DNA of 64,000 nt, from positions 20,104,144 through 20,168,143 of the forward strand of contig CP099849.1 in the NCBI GenBank assembly GCA_030062745.1. The letters are read 5' to 3'. This document shows positions 1 through 11,165 of the stretch, piece by piece; within the stretch, counting starts at the first letter, position 1, and every line of letters starts with the position of its first letter. Below the pieces are notes generated by a model. That model was not told the DNA's origin. It saw only the letters and a list, made by a program, of their open reading frames with translations, and did no database searches. The DNA is from Capitulum mitella. Its lineage: Eukaryota > Arthropoda > Thecostraca > Pollicipedomorpha > Pollicipedidae. The position numbers and the translations under genes are program-made.

Positions 1-2780
1 ACCCTTCCCCAACAATGACAATAGACAAATTGCACATCACCTCATCTACTGTTTTTGCATCTATTACTGCCGCTTTTCATCTTATCAGAAACATGATAGC
101 ATTATTTTTGCAAGCATTTTATCCAGAAATTCTATTTTTGCACATTATGCACCATTTCAGCACTTGCCTTATTCCCAACTCTGATTAATTGTAACATCCC
201 TATCAGCTGCTGCTGAGAGCTGAGGATAGAGGACCAGAGCAGACAGATGTGTGCTTTAGCTTTGGGCTATACATAATCTAATGAAACTTAAGTGCTATAT
301 TATCTTTCATGAAATAGCCACCTTCAAGCAATGGCTTTGGAGTTCATTTTAAAGGGTGGCTGCAACCTGGCTTTTCAAATATAGGTTAAAGAAGAATTTC
401 TCAGAGATCATCCATAACTATTTCATTCCTTGTGCAATGAGCAGCTTTACAATAAAAGCAGTTTTGAGTGAACCACATTCAATATGTAGTGTGCATCCGT
501 CATGTTTGCCCAACCATAATAAACTGATAGCCATTTTGGAGACAAGACACCATCAAAAACTTTTGCTACCCTTGATCATATGATTCTTCTGATGATCAGA
601 AGTTGAATGATACTTTTCCTTTCTTCATTACCTCTGGTTCACAAGCTATGACCTAAGATGGGTTTATGGCTATGCAATAATTCTGAATCACCTATTCTAT
701 TTTGAGGAACTTTTGACCTCGAACAACTTTCTAACACTCAAAGCAATTCACAATTTGTGCAGAGTTTAAATTTACACTCTTTTTTTTGGTGGATCACTGA
801 TTGCAAAACGAAAAATACCCCTGCATGGTTTGCCATTGTTATGCCACTGCCAGTGCAGGGAATAGCACTATTGGCTTGGCAATTCACCTAAAACCATGCC
901 TAAAACCATCACAGTTACAAAGGGAAGGATTCCTTGGACTACATCATGGCCTTGTGTGTGATTGCATACACAATGTTTTGGTCATGCAGTTCCCTGGCAT
1001 CCTCAGGCAATATCTGGTTAATGCTAAATGATGAAATATGTACCACTAGAACTTTCTTGGCCAGAACACATACATGGCTGAAGCCAATCATCCATCCCAA
1101 CAGTAATGCCTTGTCTCACCACTCAACAAAAGTCAAACCATGAAAAGTTTTGTAAATATATGGTTGGAAGTGCAGGCAGACATGCCTTTATTTTCACATA
1201 TGACTACAAAACACCTTGGTTCAAACATAGGGGGTAATCATATTGAGGCTGAGGTACATTATGCAAGCTGCCCAGCACATTTCATCAACATCCCTGCATG
1301 GTTTGCAGTACGGTCTAGAGCCAGGCAAGTGAAAGGGGCCATAGGAGCCATTCCCCCTCCTCCCGAGCCAAATGGTCTACACTACATATTTAACAATTTT
1401 GGAGGAATACAGGAAAGTGATCATACAAATGCTACAAAAGCAAACACTGTTTTTCCCTGTGTGTAATATCAGGTCCATTACAAAAAATCGCCTTCTCGTA
1501 CAAATTTTGGTATTGGTTGAACAGGCTTCCCACTTCTCATATCTCTAAAAACCCACGTAGATGCTAAGCCATATTGGTGTCACAAGATGCATAATTGAAA
1601 AATAGGTCGAATGCAGGCTTTGTGCCTTATTAATGCCACAACTTTTCCAAAATAACCTTATCCAAAACTAAAAATGAGACCAGTTGCGACCCCTACTCGT
1701 CACGAGCTTTCCAACGGTGTGATTATTTTTATCCTGCGATCAACCGTTCATAGTTAGAGATGGTGGTCAACCGGCACCCCGCATTCGAGCGTGCATGGCG
1801 CCGACCCATGATTGGGCGCGGTTTAACCTTATGAAGGTCCTTATGATCTATTTTGAATATCCTTATGATCTGCAGGTGATTTCACCGAATACCCTTAGAT
1901 GACTGTAACGGTTTTATGATCCCTGCCATAAACATGACGCATGCGGTTTCCGGACGGCGCGGCGACAACCGGTCGAGGGCGTCAAATCGCCAGCGGTAAG
2001 CTGCCTGGGCGGGCGGGTTGATTTAAAAGGCGGACAATCGCTGTCGGCTCGCTGGCGGCCAGCCGCCCGCGTATGCGGTTTGGTTTCGAGCGCCACGCCG
2101 CGGAGGCCTTACACATAAAGAAAGGAAAAATTCCAAATAGAGTGAAATTAACGATGGCAATGGTTTGGTTTCGAGCAGTTTTTGACGGGATAAGTACTTC
2201 ATTTGTCTTCATATTCCCGAAAACGGAGTGCTACAGTCTGCTTCCGCTTCAAAGTACTCATATTACACAAACAGCAAACAGCAAGCAAACAGGAAAACAG
2301 CAAACGTTGGCTTGCAGTTTTCGACTTTACAAACGGCGTGTGGCTGGGCTTAGCAGCGAGTCTTTTTAGTCGGGCGAGTCGTCATGCCATGACTGGCGAT
2401 CCCGGGAGATGGGGTGAAGGGGGTCCGGACCCTCCTCCCAAATATTTAGGTATTTTATCATTAGGCTTATGCCAGTGACTGGATATAAACGATATGAAAT
2501 CCTTTGTGAACCACCCCCCTCACCCCCTAACAATTTTCGGAAATCTCCAGTCATGCGTCATGCCTAGGTAAAGGCATAATCTGCTGTGCGACGAATTTCC
2601 TGATGTTTGGTGTGACGTTGTTTCAGTGCTCATACAGGGATACGTAATTCATTAGTGCATCGGCGCATGGGTATAGAGCTGAGACAAATTTTGGCATAGA
2701 AAAGCAAATTCATCGACTCCTGAAATGTGACAATGGTATGTAAAGTTCCATACCAAACCTATACAAAGTTACGCTCCTGA
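1..2780. other. Intergenic, no gene recognised
   Basis: AT-rich sequence up to about 1,700, then more GC-rich. Reading frames are short (the longest is about 108 codons), carry no motif I recognise, and look like chance frames. No tRNA, rRNA or transposon end was recognised here. Confidence 0.5.
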
Positions 2781-2789
2781 CCATGCGTT

Positions 2790-3280
2790 AAGGTGCTTGC
2801 TATCCTGTGCGTGAAACAATACATTCTGGCAATAATGATACTTCGTCTTACGTATTTTTGGAACTGGCGATCATGAAGGAACTGCATCACTAGTTGGCGT
2901 GCACTTGTATGGGACATGGTTTTGTTCGTATTAAAGCTCAAAAACCATCAGTACTGGCACTTGAGATGTACAGTCGATTGTGTGACACCGGAGGCTGTCT
3001 TAGCGTGTTTCCATACGTGGTTCATGAGGCTCGAAACCCGGGCGCTCCGATCTGGTTGGCGTGCACTTCTAAAGGAGATGCCTTTTCACTGTATTTAAGC
3101 AGGCTGACCAATTAACATTGACATTTAGAGATATGCAATCGATGGTTTGTCAACGGAAGGTGTCTTGGTATATTTCCCTACTGCCATTGCACGTGACTGA
3201 TGAGTTTCAGACGTCTCTGGCACTCCGAACCGGATTGGCGTGCACTTGTAGAGGAGATGGCTTTTCTCCGTGTTAACCCT
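2790..3280. repeat. Degenerate tandem repeat, ~165-177 bp unit
   Basis: Three diverged copies share the core TTGGCGTGCACTT, at about 2894, 3056 and 3236. Copies 2 and 3 also align upstream of the core (a 'GGAGGCTGTCTT' / 'GGAAGGTGTCTT' block) and downstream of it ('GGAGATG.CTTTTC'). The spacing of 160-180 bp is satellite-like. No coding capacity was seen. Confidence 0.45.
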
Positions 3281-3774
3281 ATTCCCGGCAGGGGGGCTGA
3301 ATCCCCCGTTTTTTTGCTTGCCAATTCCAGGGTTTTTGACGCAGCTTCAGGAAACTTGGTGACTTTTCCTAGCTATTTTGTTTACGTACTGTGACAAAAT
3401 TTCGTAATTTTATTTTGCTCAGGGGCGGAGCAGGGAGGCACCTCAGCCCTCCCAAAAACTTGGTCTTGTTGAAGGTAAAAGGAAAATGACTATCAAAAGT
3501 AGTGTTTTAAGATACAACTTAAAATTTTAGATGGATGTATACTTATAAGTTGGGCAACGTACCAACACAATTTTGTTCATCTGAGGCCACTTCAGAAGAT
3601 CAGGTCAAGGTCAAAAGTTAAAATTTGGTTTCATAGCAGAAATTTTGGCGCCATTTTTTTCAAATGCCAAACAAGAATAAATATCACGTAGAAGGATCTC
3701 CTTATCTGAGTACCAAGTTTCGGCCTGACATCAGGTCGGGTCACGGAGATGTAATCTAAATATCAGTGCGCGTA
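3281..3774. other. Intergenic, no gene recognised
   Basis: No conserved frame is visible. Around 3419 there is a short CAGGGGCGGAGC sequence resembling the ends of non-autonomous DNA elements, but no partner end was found. Confidence 0.4.
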
Positions 3775-4603
3775 GGGGAGAGTGGGGTAGAGCGCACACC
3801 TTAAGGAAAAACGGCAATATCATCTGTGGTTGCAATGCTGCAAAGAAATGAAGGGTATGGTAAGAAGCTCTGATAAATTGGCTAGCTGTTGTAAAACACC
3901 TGTTCTGAAGGAATGATTCTAAAATAGATTAAAATCGTTTTTCCCAAAGCGGTTTAAAATGGCGCTTTATCCCCTATATGGCGTAAAGCGCCCGCTGGTG
4001 TGGGGCAAAACGCCCCCAACCATAGCTCCACCGTAACCGCGAGATTCTGTACCTTACCCCGATATTATTCCTTCAAAAGGGTGAATAAGTAGTCACCATA
4101 TGTGCTGTTATTCCAAGCACACGTTTGCCAGCAAAACCAAGGAGTTCTGGACCCGATGCGTAAACAGTAGCACATCAGTAACTCTAGCCATCTCAAAACG
4201 GAAAGCTCACCTAACTTCGACCTCTTCATTGTTGAAAGCGGGAGAATTTGGCTATGGTTTTATTTTTATTGCCAAAATTTACTGTTATCGAAGTCTCGTT
4301 GGCAACACGAGAGACAAACTTGGTCTGTTTTGGCAAAATTGCATGCCTTTAAGTCATCCAAACGTAACAGTGTGTATTCCTTGACAAAAGGTCTATCAGC
4401 AGGCATTTCTTGCAAAGTAAACTTGCTGGAATACATATGTGCACGTAGAAACAAAACCTGAACCCCCACGTGCAGAAACAGAATGCCCAAAGGCTCTTCG
4501 CTCGCTACAACGTGTGAGGACAAGAACTCAATATCGCGTTCCTCAGAAATGAACCATCGTATCTACCAAACAAAATCGTGGCTTCCCACTGCCATCCGCC
4601 AGT

Positions 4604-6474
4604 CTACAATCGTATATCACTGAAGAAGGACTGCCATAAAGAACGAAGAAATGTTAAGTTTTGGAACAAAATCGACCCTGCTGTTTCAACGAATGACTTC
4701 CACCGGTGGTTACGGCTGCTTTTGCAGATTTTACGGCAGATGTCACCGACATACGACTTCTGCTTTTCGTCTGCATCTGCGCACGGCTCGCAAGCCCAGG
4801 AGCTGCACTCCATGCACTGGATCTAGCGCTCACAAGAGCGCCTAAAGAGCATGCCACAGACGAAGCAAGTGATATCGCCACTCTTATCGTTGCGCACTGT
4901 GCTTTTCTTGGCTTTCTTCTTCACTGCCGGCACTTTTTTCTTCTCCTCGAGACGCCTCTTGTATGGTCAAGACGTGAGGAGTTTGGCCTTCTCCGCCTTC
5001 CTCGTTCTCGTTCTGACCGCTGTTTTGACTGGCGAAAAGATGTCAGCTAAGCCTGAAGCTGAGGTGCTAGGTATGGCCGTTGACGCACAGAACCCCGGGG
5101 CCTGCTCACAGGTCCTCTTCTCTGCACTGCTCGTAGTCGCCGAGTCTTGCACGGAATGCGCTGTTGCTTCCGCTTGCTGTCCTAAGACGATAAAATTGGT
5201 GCTGCTGGAAGCGTCCTGCTCTGTCTGGACAGCAGAGGACGTCCTGCTCTGCTGCTCACAGACACCCGCGGGACCATCCGGACAGTGGGGATCTTCCTCT
5301 TTAGTTAGCATTGACGGAGTGAAGTCTTCTTCGGTGAAGATGCTGGTGCCCAGGGGCCACAAACCCGTACACTGGAACCCGTTGATAACTTTCTCGATGG
5401 TGGCAGCTTTGCTGTAGACAGTGCAGAAGATTTCCGCGACCTGGTAGTCCGTAATGCGCTTGCCAGGATGGCAGTGCATCCAACAGTTTGCAGCAGTGTT
5501 GGCACTTTTCAGTGCCTTGTAGATACTTGCGTCCAATGGCTGCATGCGATGGGTGCAGTGAGGCGGAAGAGTAATCATTACGGTTCCGTACTCTCGGGCA
5601 AAGTCGACAGCGGCTAGTGACATGTGGCTCTGGTGTCCATCTGTAATGAGGATGTGTTTTTCCTCTTCACTGGGTTTCACGACGCTTGCGAAGTGCTTGA
5701 GCCACATCAAGAATGGATCGCAATCCATCCAGCCGGAGGGTGTTATTGTGGCTAGTGAACCAGGCGGAGCACCTTTTGAGAGTGTTTCTACCATCCTCTT
5801 GCGCTGATAAATCAGCATTGGTTGGACGTACTGTCCGCACGCATTGACGGTGCACATGACTGTCACCGTCCTACCTTTCTCTGCGCTAATTACCTTGCCC
5901 ACTCGGCGTTGTCCCCTGGTAGCCAACACAGAGTCTGGCTGCTGTACTGTTGTCAGTCCTGTCTCATCAGCGTCCCATATTCGCATCGGGTTCGCCTTGC
6001 ACGCGTCGAGCTGTTCCCGTAGTTGTCAAAGAAGCGTTTCACTTGTGGGCGGTTGAATCCTACAGTTCGAGCCAAACTGGTCGCCTCAGGCTTCCGGATA
6101 GAGAGATCAGGATGGCGTTGAAGGAAACAACGTAGCCAGTCTCGCCCGGCGATCTTCTGCTCCATGTTAAATCGGTTAGTGATGCCTTCCATCTGGACGA
6201 GCTCGTAGGCAAGGCGCCGGACATCGGTAGTAGTTAGGCCAAAGAATGCCTTCTCCATTTCCAAAATGTAATTTTTAAGCTTCTCCTCAAATGCTTCATT
6301 GATGTCTGGCCTGAGACGTCCCAGCTTCGGGCGTCCTGGAGATCGGACAACCTTGTCTCTATGGCGGCGGAGCGTCCTGCGGGGGATACTATATCGGGTC
6401 GACACGCTTTTCAGCTTTTCGCCATTTCCGAGAGCAGTCAACGCAGCTTGTAGACTTTCAGCTTGTCTTATAAC
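4604..6474 (-). pseudogene. Tigger/pogo-type DDE transposase pseudogene
   Basis: The N-terminal part (6474 down to about 6020) has a Pipsqueak/CENP-B-like helix-turn-helix (SIPRRTLRRHRDK, GRP linker) and a second DNA-binding region containing RDWLRCFLQRHP. The DDE part (5986 down to 4967) shows the three catalytic acids of pogo enzymes: WDADETGL, LITDGHQSHMS and HRMQPLDASIYKALK. The first D lies in DADET, the second in ITDGH, the third in QPLDA. The C terminus has paired cysteines (CFVCG, QCMECSSWACEPC) like the zinc-binding tail seen in this family. Defects: a one-base loss at the G run on the minus strand (plus 6016-6018) shifts the frame, an in-frame TGA lies at 4967-4969 and a TAG at 4823-4825. 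Open reading starts after a TAA at 6475-6477 and no good start codon is visible. It lies inside the TIR-bounded element 3775-7328. Confidence 0.85.
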
Positions 6475-6479
6475 TTATA

Positions 6480-6495
6480 TATAACTTAAGTTATA
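6480..6495. repeat. Perfect 16-bp palindrome
   Basis: TATAACTTAAGTTATA reads identically on both strands, just upstream of the transposase frame. It could be part of the element's promoter or simply AT-rich sequence. Confidence 0.4.
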
Positions 6496-7335
6496 GCTTG
6501 CCCACGTAGTCTTCGTTATGTATTTTCGAGACATGACATCTGCAATAGTACACCCCTGACATCACTGAAAGTTGGTGCATCAGGACAAATCAGCGCAGCC
6601 CTTATGCGTATCATTATATGCGAGGGGAGGGGCAGTATCACCTTGAACTAGGTGATAGGTGATAGCTCTCACCAATTTGCGTCACGCCATGCATTATTTT
6701 ATTAGTAAAAAACAAGATCATACTTTGAAGCGGAGGGAGAGGGAAAAAGTGTACTGACCTTCTACCCCTCGGTCAGTTCTGTCATAGGTACTTTCGCTCC
6801 ACTGCCAACCAAGCACCGATTCTAGCTCCTGACTTCCGGAATGCATAGATGCAAGGATGTTTTTTTTTATTTGCACGAATGTTGGGTAAAGAGCCCATCT
6901 AAGTACGGCTAAAACGCCCACTGGGCGCTGTACCCCAACCCTGGGGGTGGGCGCTTTGCCTACAGGCGCCATTTACAATTATTTCAAACGTATCAGGATG
7001 ACGAGACAATCACGACGCAGATAGATCATACCATACAGATGTTCTTACACAAGGCTTTTTGCCACCATATGTTGCTATGCGTAAGCTAACGGCCAGATAC
7101 ACACAAACGTAATCTTAATGTCTGTATTTTTTACATCGCAACCTACGAAAACAAACATCGCTTCGCCGTTACTAGCTCAAACTCACCAGGTGCCCCAAAA
7201 TCCACCCCGCCGCCTTTCCGAAGGGCTTCTACTTACCAAGAATTCTAAAATGGGGGTACGTCGTTTAGTTTCGCCGCTAGATGGTGGTGGGCGCTTTACC
7301 CAAGTGGGCGCCTTACCCCACTCTCCCCTATAGCC

Positions 7336-7364
7336 ATATATACATATATATTATATGTATATAT
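7336..7364. repeat. AT-rich inverted repeat beside the transposon
   Basis: Arms of 13 bp (7336-7348 and 7352-7364) around a 3-base spacer, made of TA-type dinucleotides, lie directly next to the right transposon end. This fits a TA-rich landing site. Confidence 0.5.
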
Positions 7365-7428
7365 AGTGTATACTGAAATACAAATAACACAAGAAATGTA
7401 AAAATGTAGCTTGATTAATTTGTGATGG

Positions 7429-7478
7429 CACCTGAAGTAAATAAATTCACCCATAACTGAATTTATTTACTTCAGGTG
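7429..7478. repeat. Perfect 20-bp stem, 10-nt loop hairpin
   Basis: CACCTGAAGTAAATAAATTC (7429-7448) is followed after ten bases by its exact reverse complement (7459-7478). A perfect 20-bp inverted repeat is unlikely by chance. It could be a young foldback insertion, a hairpin RNA gene, or the scar of a template switch. No flanking duplication was found. Confidence 0.75.
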
Positions 7479-7650
7479 GATCAGGCACAAGCCTGGTGCT
7501 AAGTGGAGGCGGAAAACCAGAAAGGATCAAACCTGGATTTAGAGTAAGCTGACTAGCATTCGATGAAAACCCAAGTCTGGGTAGAAGACAATAACGCATT
7601 ACTGAGTACTGGGGGTGCTTGGATTTATGGAAGTAAAGGGCTGTCGGTGG

Positions 7651-7909
7651 CAGGCACCTAGCTGGGACTTTCCTCGGGGGGGGAAGGTCATGCGATATGC
7701 CACTGACGTATGTTAAATATATAAGAAAAGTCAACAAATTACGCAGTTGACCTCATACTTAACGGTCAGCAAAGACATATAATGTTTGCTTTTGTAACAT
7801 GTATATAATTATTATTAGGTATTCCTGCAAAATCGCTAAATATTTAGTGTAGATCCCTTGGTTCGGAGGGGGAGGCATGACCCCATGACCCCCCTTGGCT
7901 ACGTGCCTG
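7651..7909. mobile_element. hAT-like MITE, copy A
   Basis: The left end CAGGCACCTAGCTGGG and the right end (complement CAGGCACGTAGCCAAG) form terminal inverted repeats starting with CAG. The flanks GTCGGTGG (7643-7650) and GTCGATGG (7910-7917) match at 7 of 8 positions, an 8-bp target duplication typical of the hAT superfamily. The interior has a G-run after the left end and C-runs before the right end. It has no coding capacity. A second copy lies at 27801-27954 and a left-end fragment at 11069. Confidence 0.7.
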
Positions 7910-7917
7910 GTCGATGG

Positions 7918-10239
7918 GGACTCTGGAGAAACCTCCCGGCTCATGACAAATGTATGCTTCCTTTTCCTTTGCTTAGGTTTTAAAATGTTATTCGACGCTG
8001 CACATTAGGCGTCGCAAACAAAGAAATAGGTGCATTTAAAGGGCAATGGGTAGTGTAAGAAATGGAATGAATACCTAACTTTCAGTACGTCTGCAAGTTA
8101 TCGGCCTACGGCAGCGGCCCACTCGGAACCCCTTACCTGATCCGGTAGCAGAATCTTGACTAAGCGGTGTACGGTACATGCGGCCACAGTTACTATGAGA
8201 CAATATGTCTGGGCGAATGCACGGAACCTGTTGTTACTGTACATGCTTTACCACAGAAACCGTTTCACATTTCCTTTACTTCAGATGTTATGACTACTTC
8301 CCCATCACGAATCTGTCACGTAAACAGCGTGCACACAAACGTAAACATACATGGGCCCAGGCAATCAGACAGGTCCTAACTTCTTCAGTCAGGACAAAGA
8401 CCAGATAAGGTGACTGTGATGGTCATAGGCACTGAAGGACGCGAAACCGGCGATGCGCTGCACCGGAGTCGCATCGTCGGGCCTGTTTTGGTGAAGAGCC
8501 TTTGTCCGCTCTAGAGCAGTGCAACCTTGGGATGAGGGGCCTTGAACATGGTACAGGCATCGAGATCGGAGCCGCGCTCATCACCGATCATTGCCATGAG
8601 CCGAAACAATACGCTGCCCAACTTCGGCCAAGGTAGAGAATCCACAGCGCCGTGAGCCATGAGGTTCATATGGTAATGATCGGTGCATATGGTAATAATC
8701 CCGCCATCACTGACAGGACCTGACAGTGTCATCTAGTCACGTACCGTTTTATGCGTGAGTTTTACTTGACATCGCCACCCCCTGACCCCTGCGTTGTTTA
8801 TCACCTTGACGATGGGCTGTAATAGCTACAACTGCTTTGCGAATTGCCCAGTTATGTATCTATGCCTATGAAATGGTCTAGGCCTGCCGTGGCCTCCAGT
8901 CTTCCCGAACCTTCCCACGTATCAGCCCTAAAGCCTTAGTGTAGGAGGAGCAGGCTCCAAATTTTCCCGAGTCACTTTCAGTGCCGTGGCTGGAATTTGG
9001 TCCAGGAGGGGGACTAAAATTTAGGGCCCCCAATCAGCCCCAATTCGAGAAAACTCCCCAGATTTTGTTCACTATTTTCAGAGCCCCGTAAAGTAAAATC
9101 AGCTTGCACATTGCTATTTTCCCGCGGATATCCATACGCCCGCGCGAAAAGATAGTTGTGTTGTAGGATGCTCGCACGCCTTGTGAGCAAGTGAAATTCG
9201 ATTTCCGAGCCCGTTCGCGAGTTACCGAGATGTCAGTCCTGGGGCAATAGTAGTAAGTTAGTTCGCGAACGTTGTTTGGACTTCGTCGATTATGATGCTG
9301 TCAAGACAAATCGCAACCTCTGCCGGAAGCACGATGCACATATATCGGGCGGGGTCGGGTGTTTACAACTTTTTGGAGGCCGACATACTTGCCATGCATA
9401 CCTCGGCGCCCACCGAGGTAACTACGAGACTACGAGGTAACTTGGTGTGCCTATCGAGGTAACTTGGGTGACGTCACAGGTTGTTTATGAACTCCGTTTG
9501 GCAGAATGTGCCAATCAAGGTAACCTGGTGTGCCTCGTGGGTCAATTTATGTACGGAGCTCCGGCCTTTGTAGTGGATATTGATAGTTCTGCACGTTTGT
9601 TTGGCTTCCACCCTTTGTCCGGTCTTTCAGTGGCCGGCTGACCCTTCGCTACGCGACCCCAGACTGGACATCAGTAAATGACTGACGAGCAGTGGGCAGT
9701 CGGCCTCCTTACTCGGTCCCGTGCGCGACCGTTTAGGGCGTTTACTCCCTGAGGCACACTTCTTTCCCTGACCAGTCGTTCTCGTGCACGTTCTCCGGCT
9801 CGCGACTCATGGCCATTCTCTGAGGTGCACCGTTGTCCTTTGTCTGCACAGTTGCTTTGTGGCAATGTGGAAACCGCCGTTATGTACGTGCTTTGATTAT
9901 TACTGCGTAACATATCGTCTTTTGCATGTTAGTCACGCTTCTGCTGGCTGTCGTGTTGGACGGAGGATTAGTATGATAAATTTGTTTTCGAATTTATCTG
10001 GTTCGATGCGAGAGCTGATTTCTGAAGCGGTCTGCGATAAAGGAGCGTTGCAATATGTTCGCACGTGGTCAAACTAAAACCAGTAAAACGAGTCAGTTCC
10101 CCGTCCTCTCCCTTTTAGTCGTCAGTGTGGCTCGCATATTGTGAGATTTTCTACCATACAAATTAAACTTGACACTGTTCAGCGCTCCAGGAGCAATTCA
10201 TCCAGCCTACCCACCTTCCTACCGAGTTTATATTGCATT
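7918..10239. other. Intergenic, no gene recognised
   Basis: Only short frames without recognisable motifs. A short phrase AGGTAACTTGGTGTGCCT recurs with changes between about 9410 and 9540, so there is a small local duplication. A further G/C-run stretch around 8983-9045 resembles MITE remnants but has no convincing ends. Confidence 0.4.
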
Positions 10240-11055
10240 ACGTTCATCGCTCCTGACGATCTCAGGGCCCTTGATCGTCTGAAGGACCCAATTTCCGTCT
10301 AGGATCCCTGACCATCGAGGTCCACTGACTTTCTCAGGGAAACAAACCATCCAAGGACCCCTTATGGTTTCAGACTGACTGTCCTATGATCCCGAACGGC
10401 CCCAAGGCCCCTGGCTGTCGTAGGCTTCTGACTGTCTCAGGACTCATGACTCTCCTGATATCCTTGGACCCTGACCATCCTAGGCCCCTGACTGTGTCCA
10501 GAGCCCTGGCTATCTCCGGGCCTTTACCATGACAGGGTCTTACCGTCACAGCGCCTTAAACGAAGAAACGTCCCATACCAAGCTCTTCGCTGTATCAGGG
10601 CTCATGACTGTCCTAAGACTCATGATGATCCCCAGGCCCCTTAACCGTCGCAGGGCCCTAGAACACCCCTAGGGCCAATGACCCTCCCAGGAGTGCTGAA
10701 AACATCCGAACTCATGGCTTCCCGGGGCCCCGACCCGGGTCCTTCCCCGTCCCAAGGTGTCAGGCCGTTCCGGGGTCCTTGACTGTGTCATGGTTTCTGG
10801 CCGTATCAGGGCTTCTAACCACCGCACAGCTGATGGACGCCTTAGGGGGCCGATCGTCCCTGGAGCCGTGACTTTTCGAGGGCCCCTGACTGCTTCAAGG
10901 CCAGGACAGTCTCGGGGCTCTTGACTGTTGCAGGATCCCTGACAGTCCCGAGACCCTTGGAAATCCAAGGGTCTTTGATCATTTCAGGGCCCTGACCATC
11001 TCATGGCCCTTGTTTTTGTTTCAGGGCCAATGACTATCCCAGGGCCCCCAACCGT
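10240..11055. repeat. Degenerate G/C-rich minisatellite
   Basis: About 800 bp is built from variants of a roughly 20-30 bp phrase like CTGACTGTCTCAGGGCCC, recurring dozens of times with substitutions and small indels. The open frames through it are repeat translations, not genes. Confidence 0.6.
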
Positions 11056-11068
11056 CTGGGCGCCGCTG

Positions 11069-11165
11069 CAGGCGCGTAGCCAGGCTTTTCCTAGGGGATG
11101 GGGGAGGGGGTGGCAATATCAAATCCTGTCATATGCCACTAGCCTATTACGATTTTTTTTAGGAA
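11069..11165. mobile_element. hAT-like MITE fragment (left end)
   Basis: The sequence beginning CAGGCGCGTAGCCAGG, followed by TTTTCCTAGGGG, a G-run and CATATGCCACTAGCCTATTA, matches the first part of the MITE at 7651. No right end with target duplication was found, so it is probably truncated. Confidence 0.45.

Larger units (their letters stand above)
3775..7328 (-). mobile_element. pogo/Tigger-like DNA transposon, full length but inactive
   Basis: The two ends are inverted copies of each other. Reading inward from 3773, and on the complementary strand from 7330, both give TAGGGGAGAGTGGGGTA. The outer TA at each end is the expected TA target duplication of the Tc1/mariner-IS630-pogo superfamily. 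Further GC-rich subterminal inverted repeats containing AAATGGCGC...AAAGCGCCC lie at about 3957-3993 and 6939-6974. The interior encodes a CENP-B/pogo-type DDE transposase on the minus strand, broken by a frameshift and two stops. The element is about 3.55 kb and inserted in a TA-rich site. It cannot supply its own transposase as sequenced. Confidence 0.85.
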
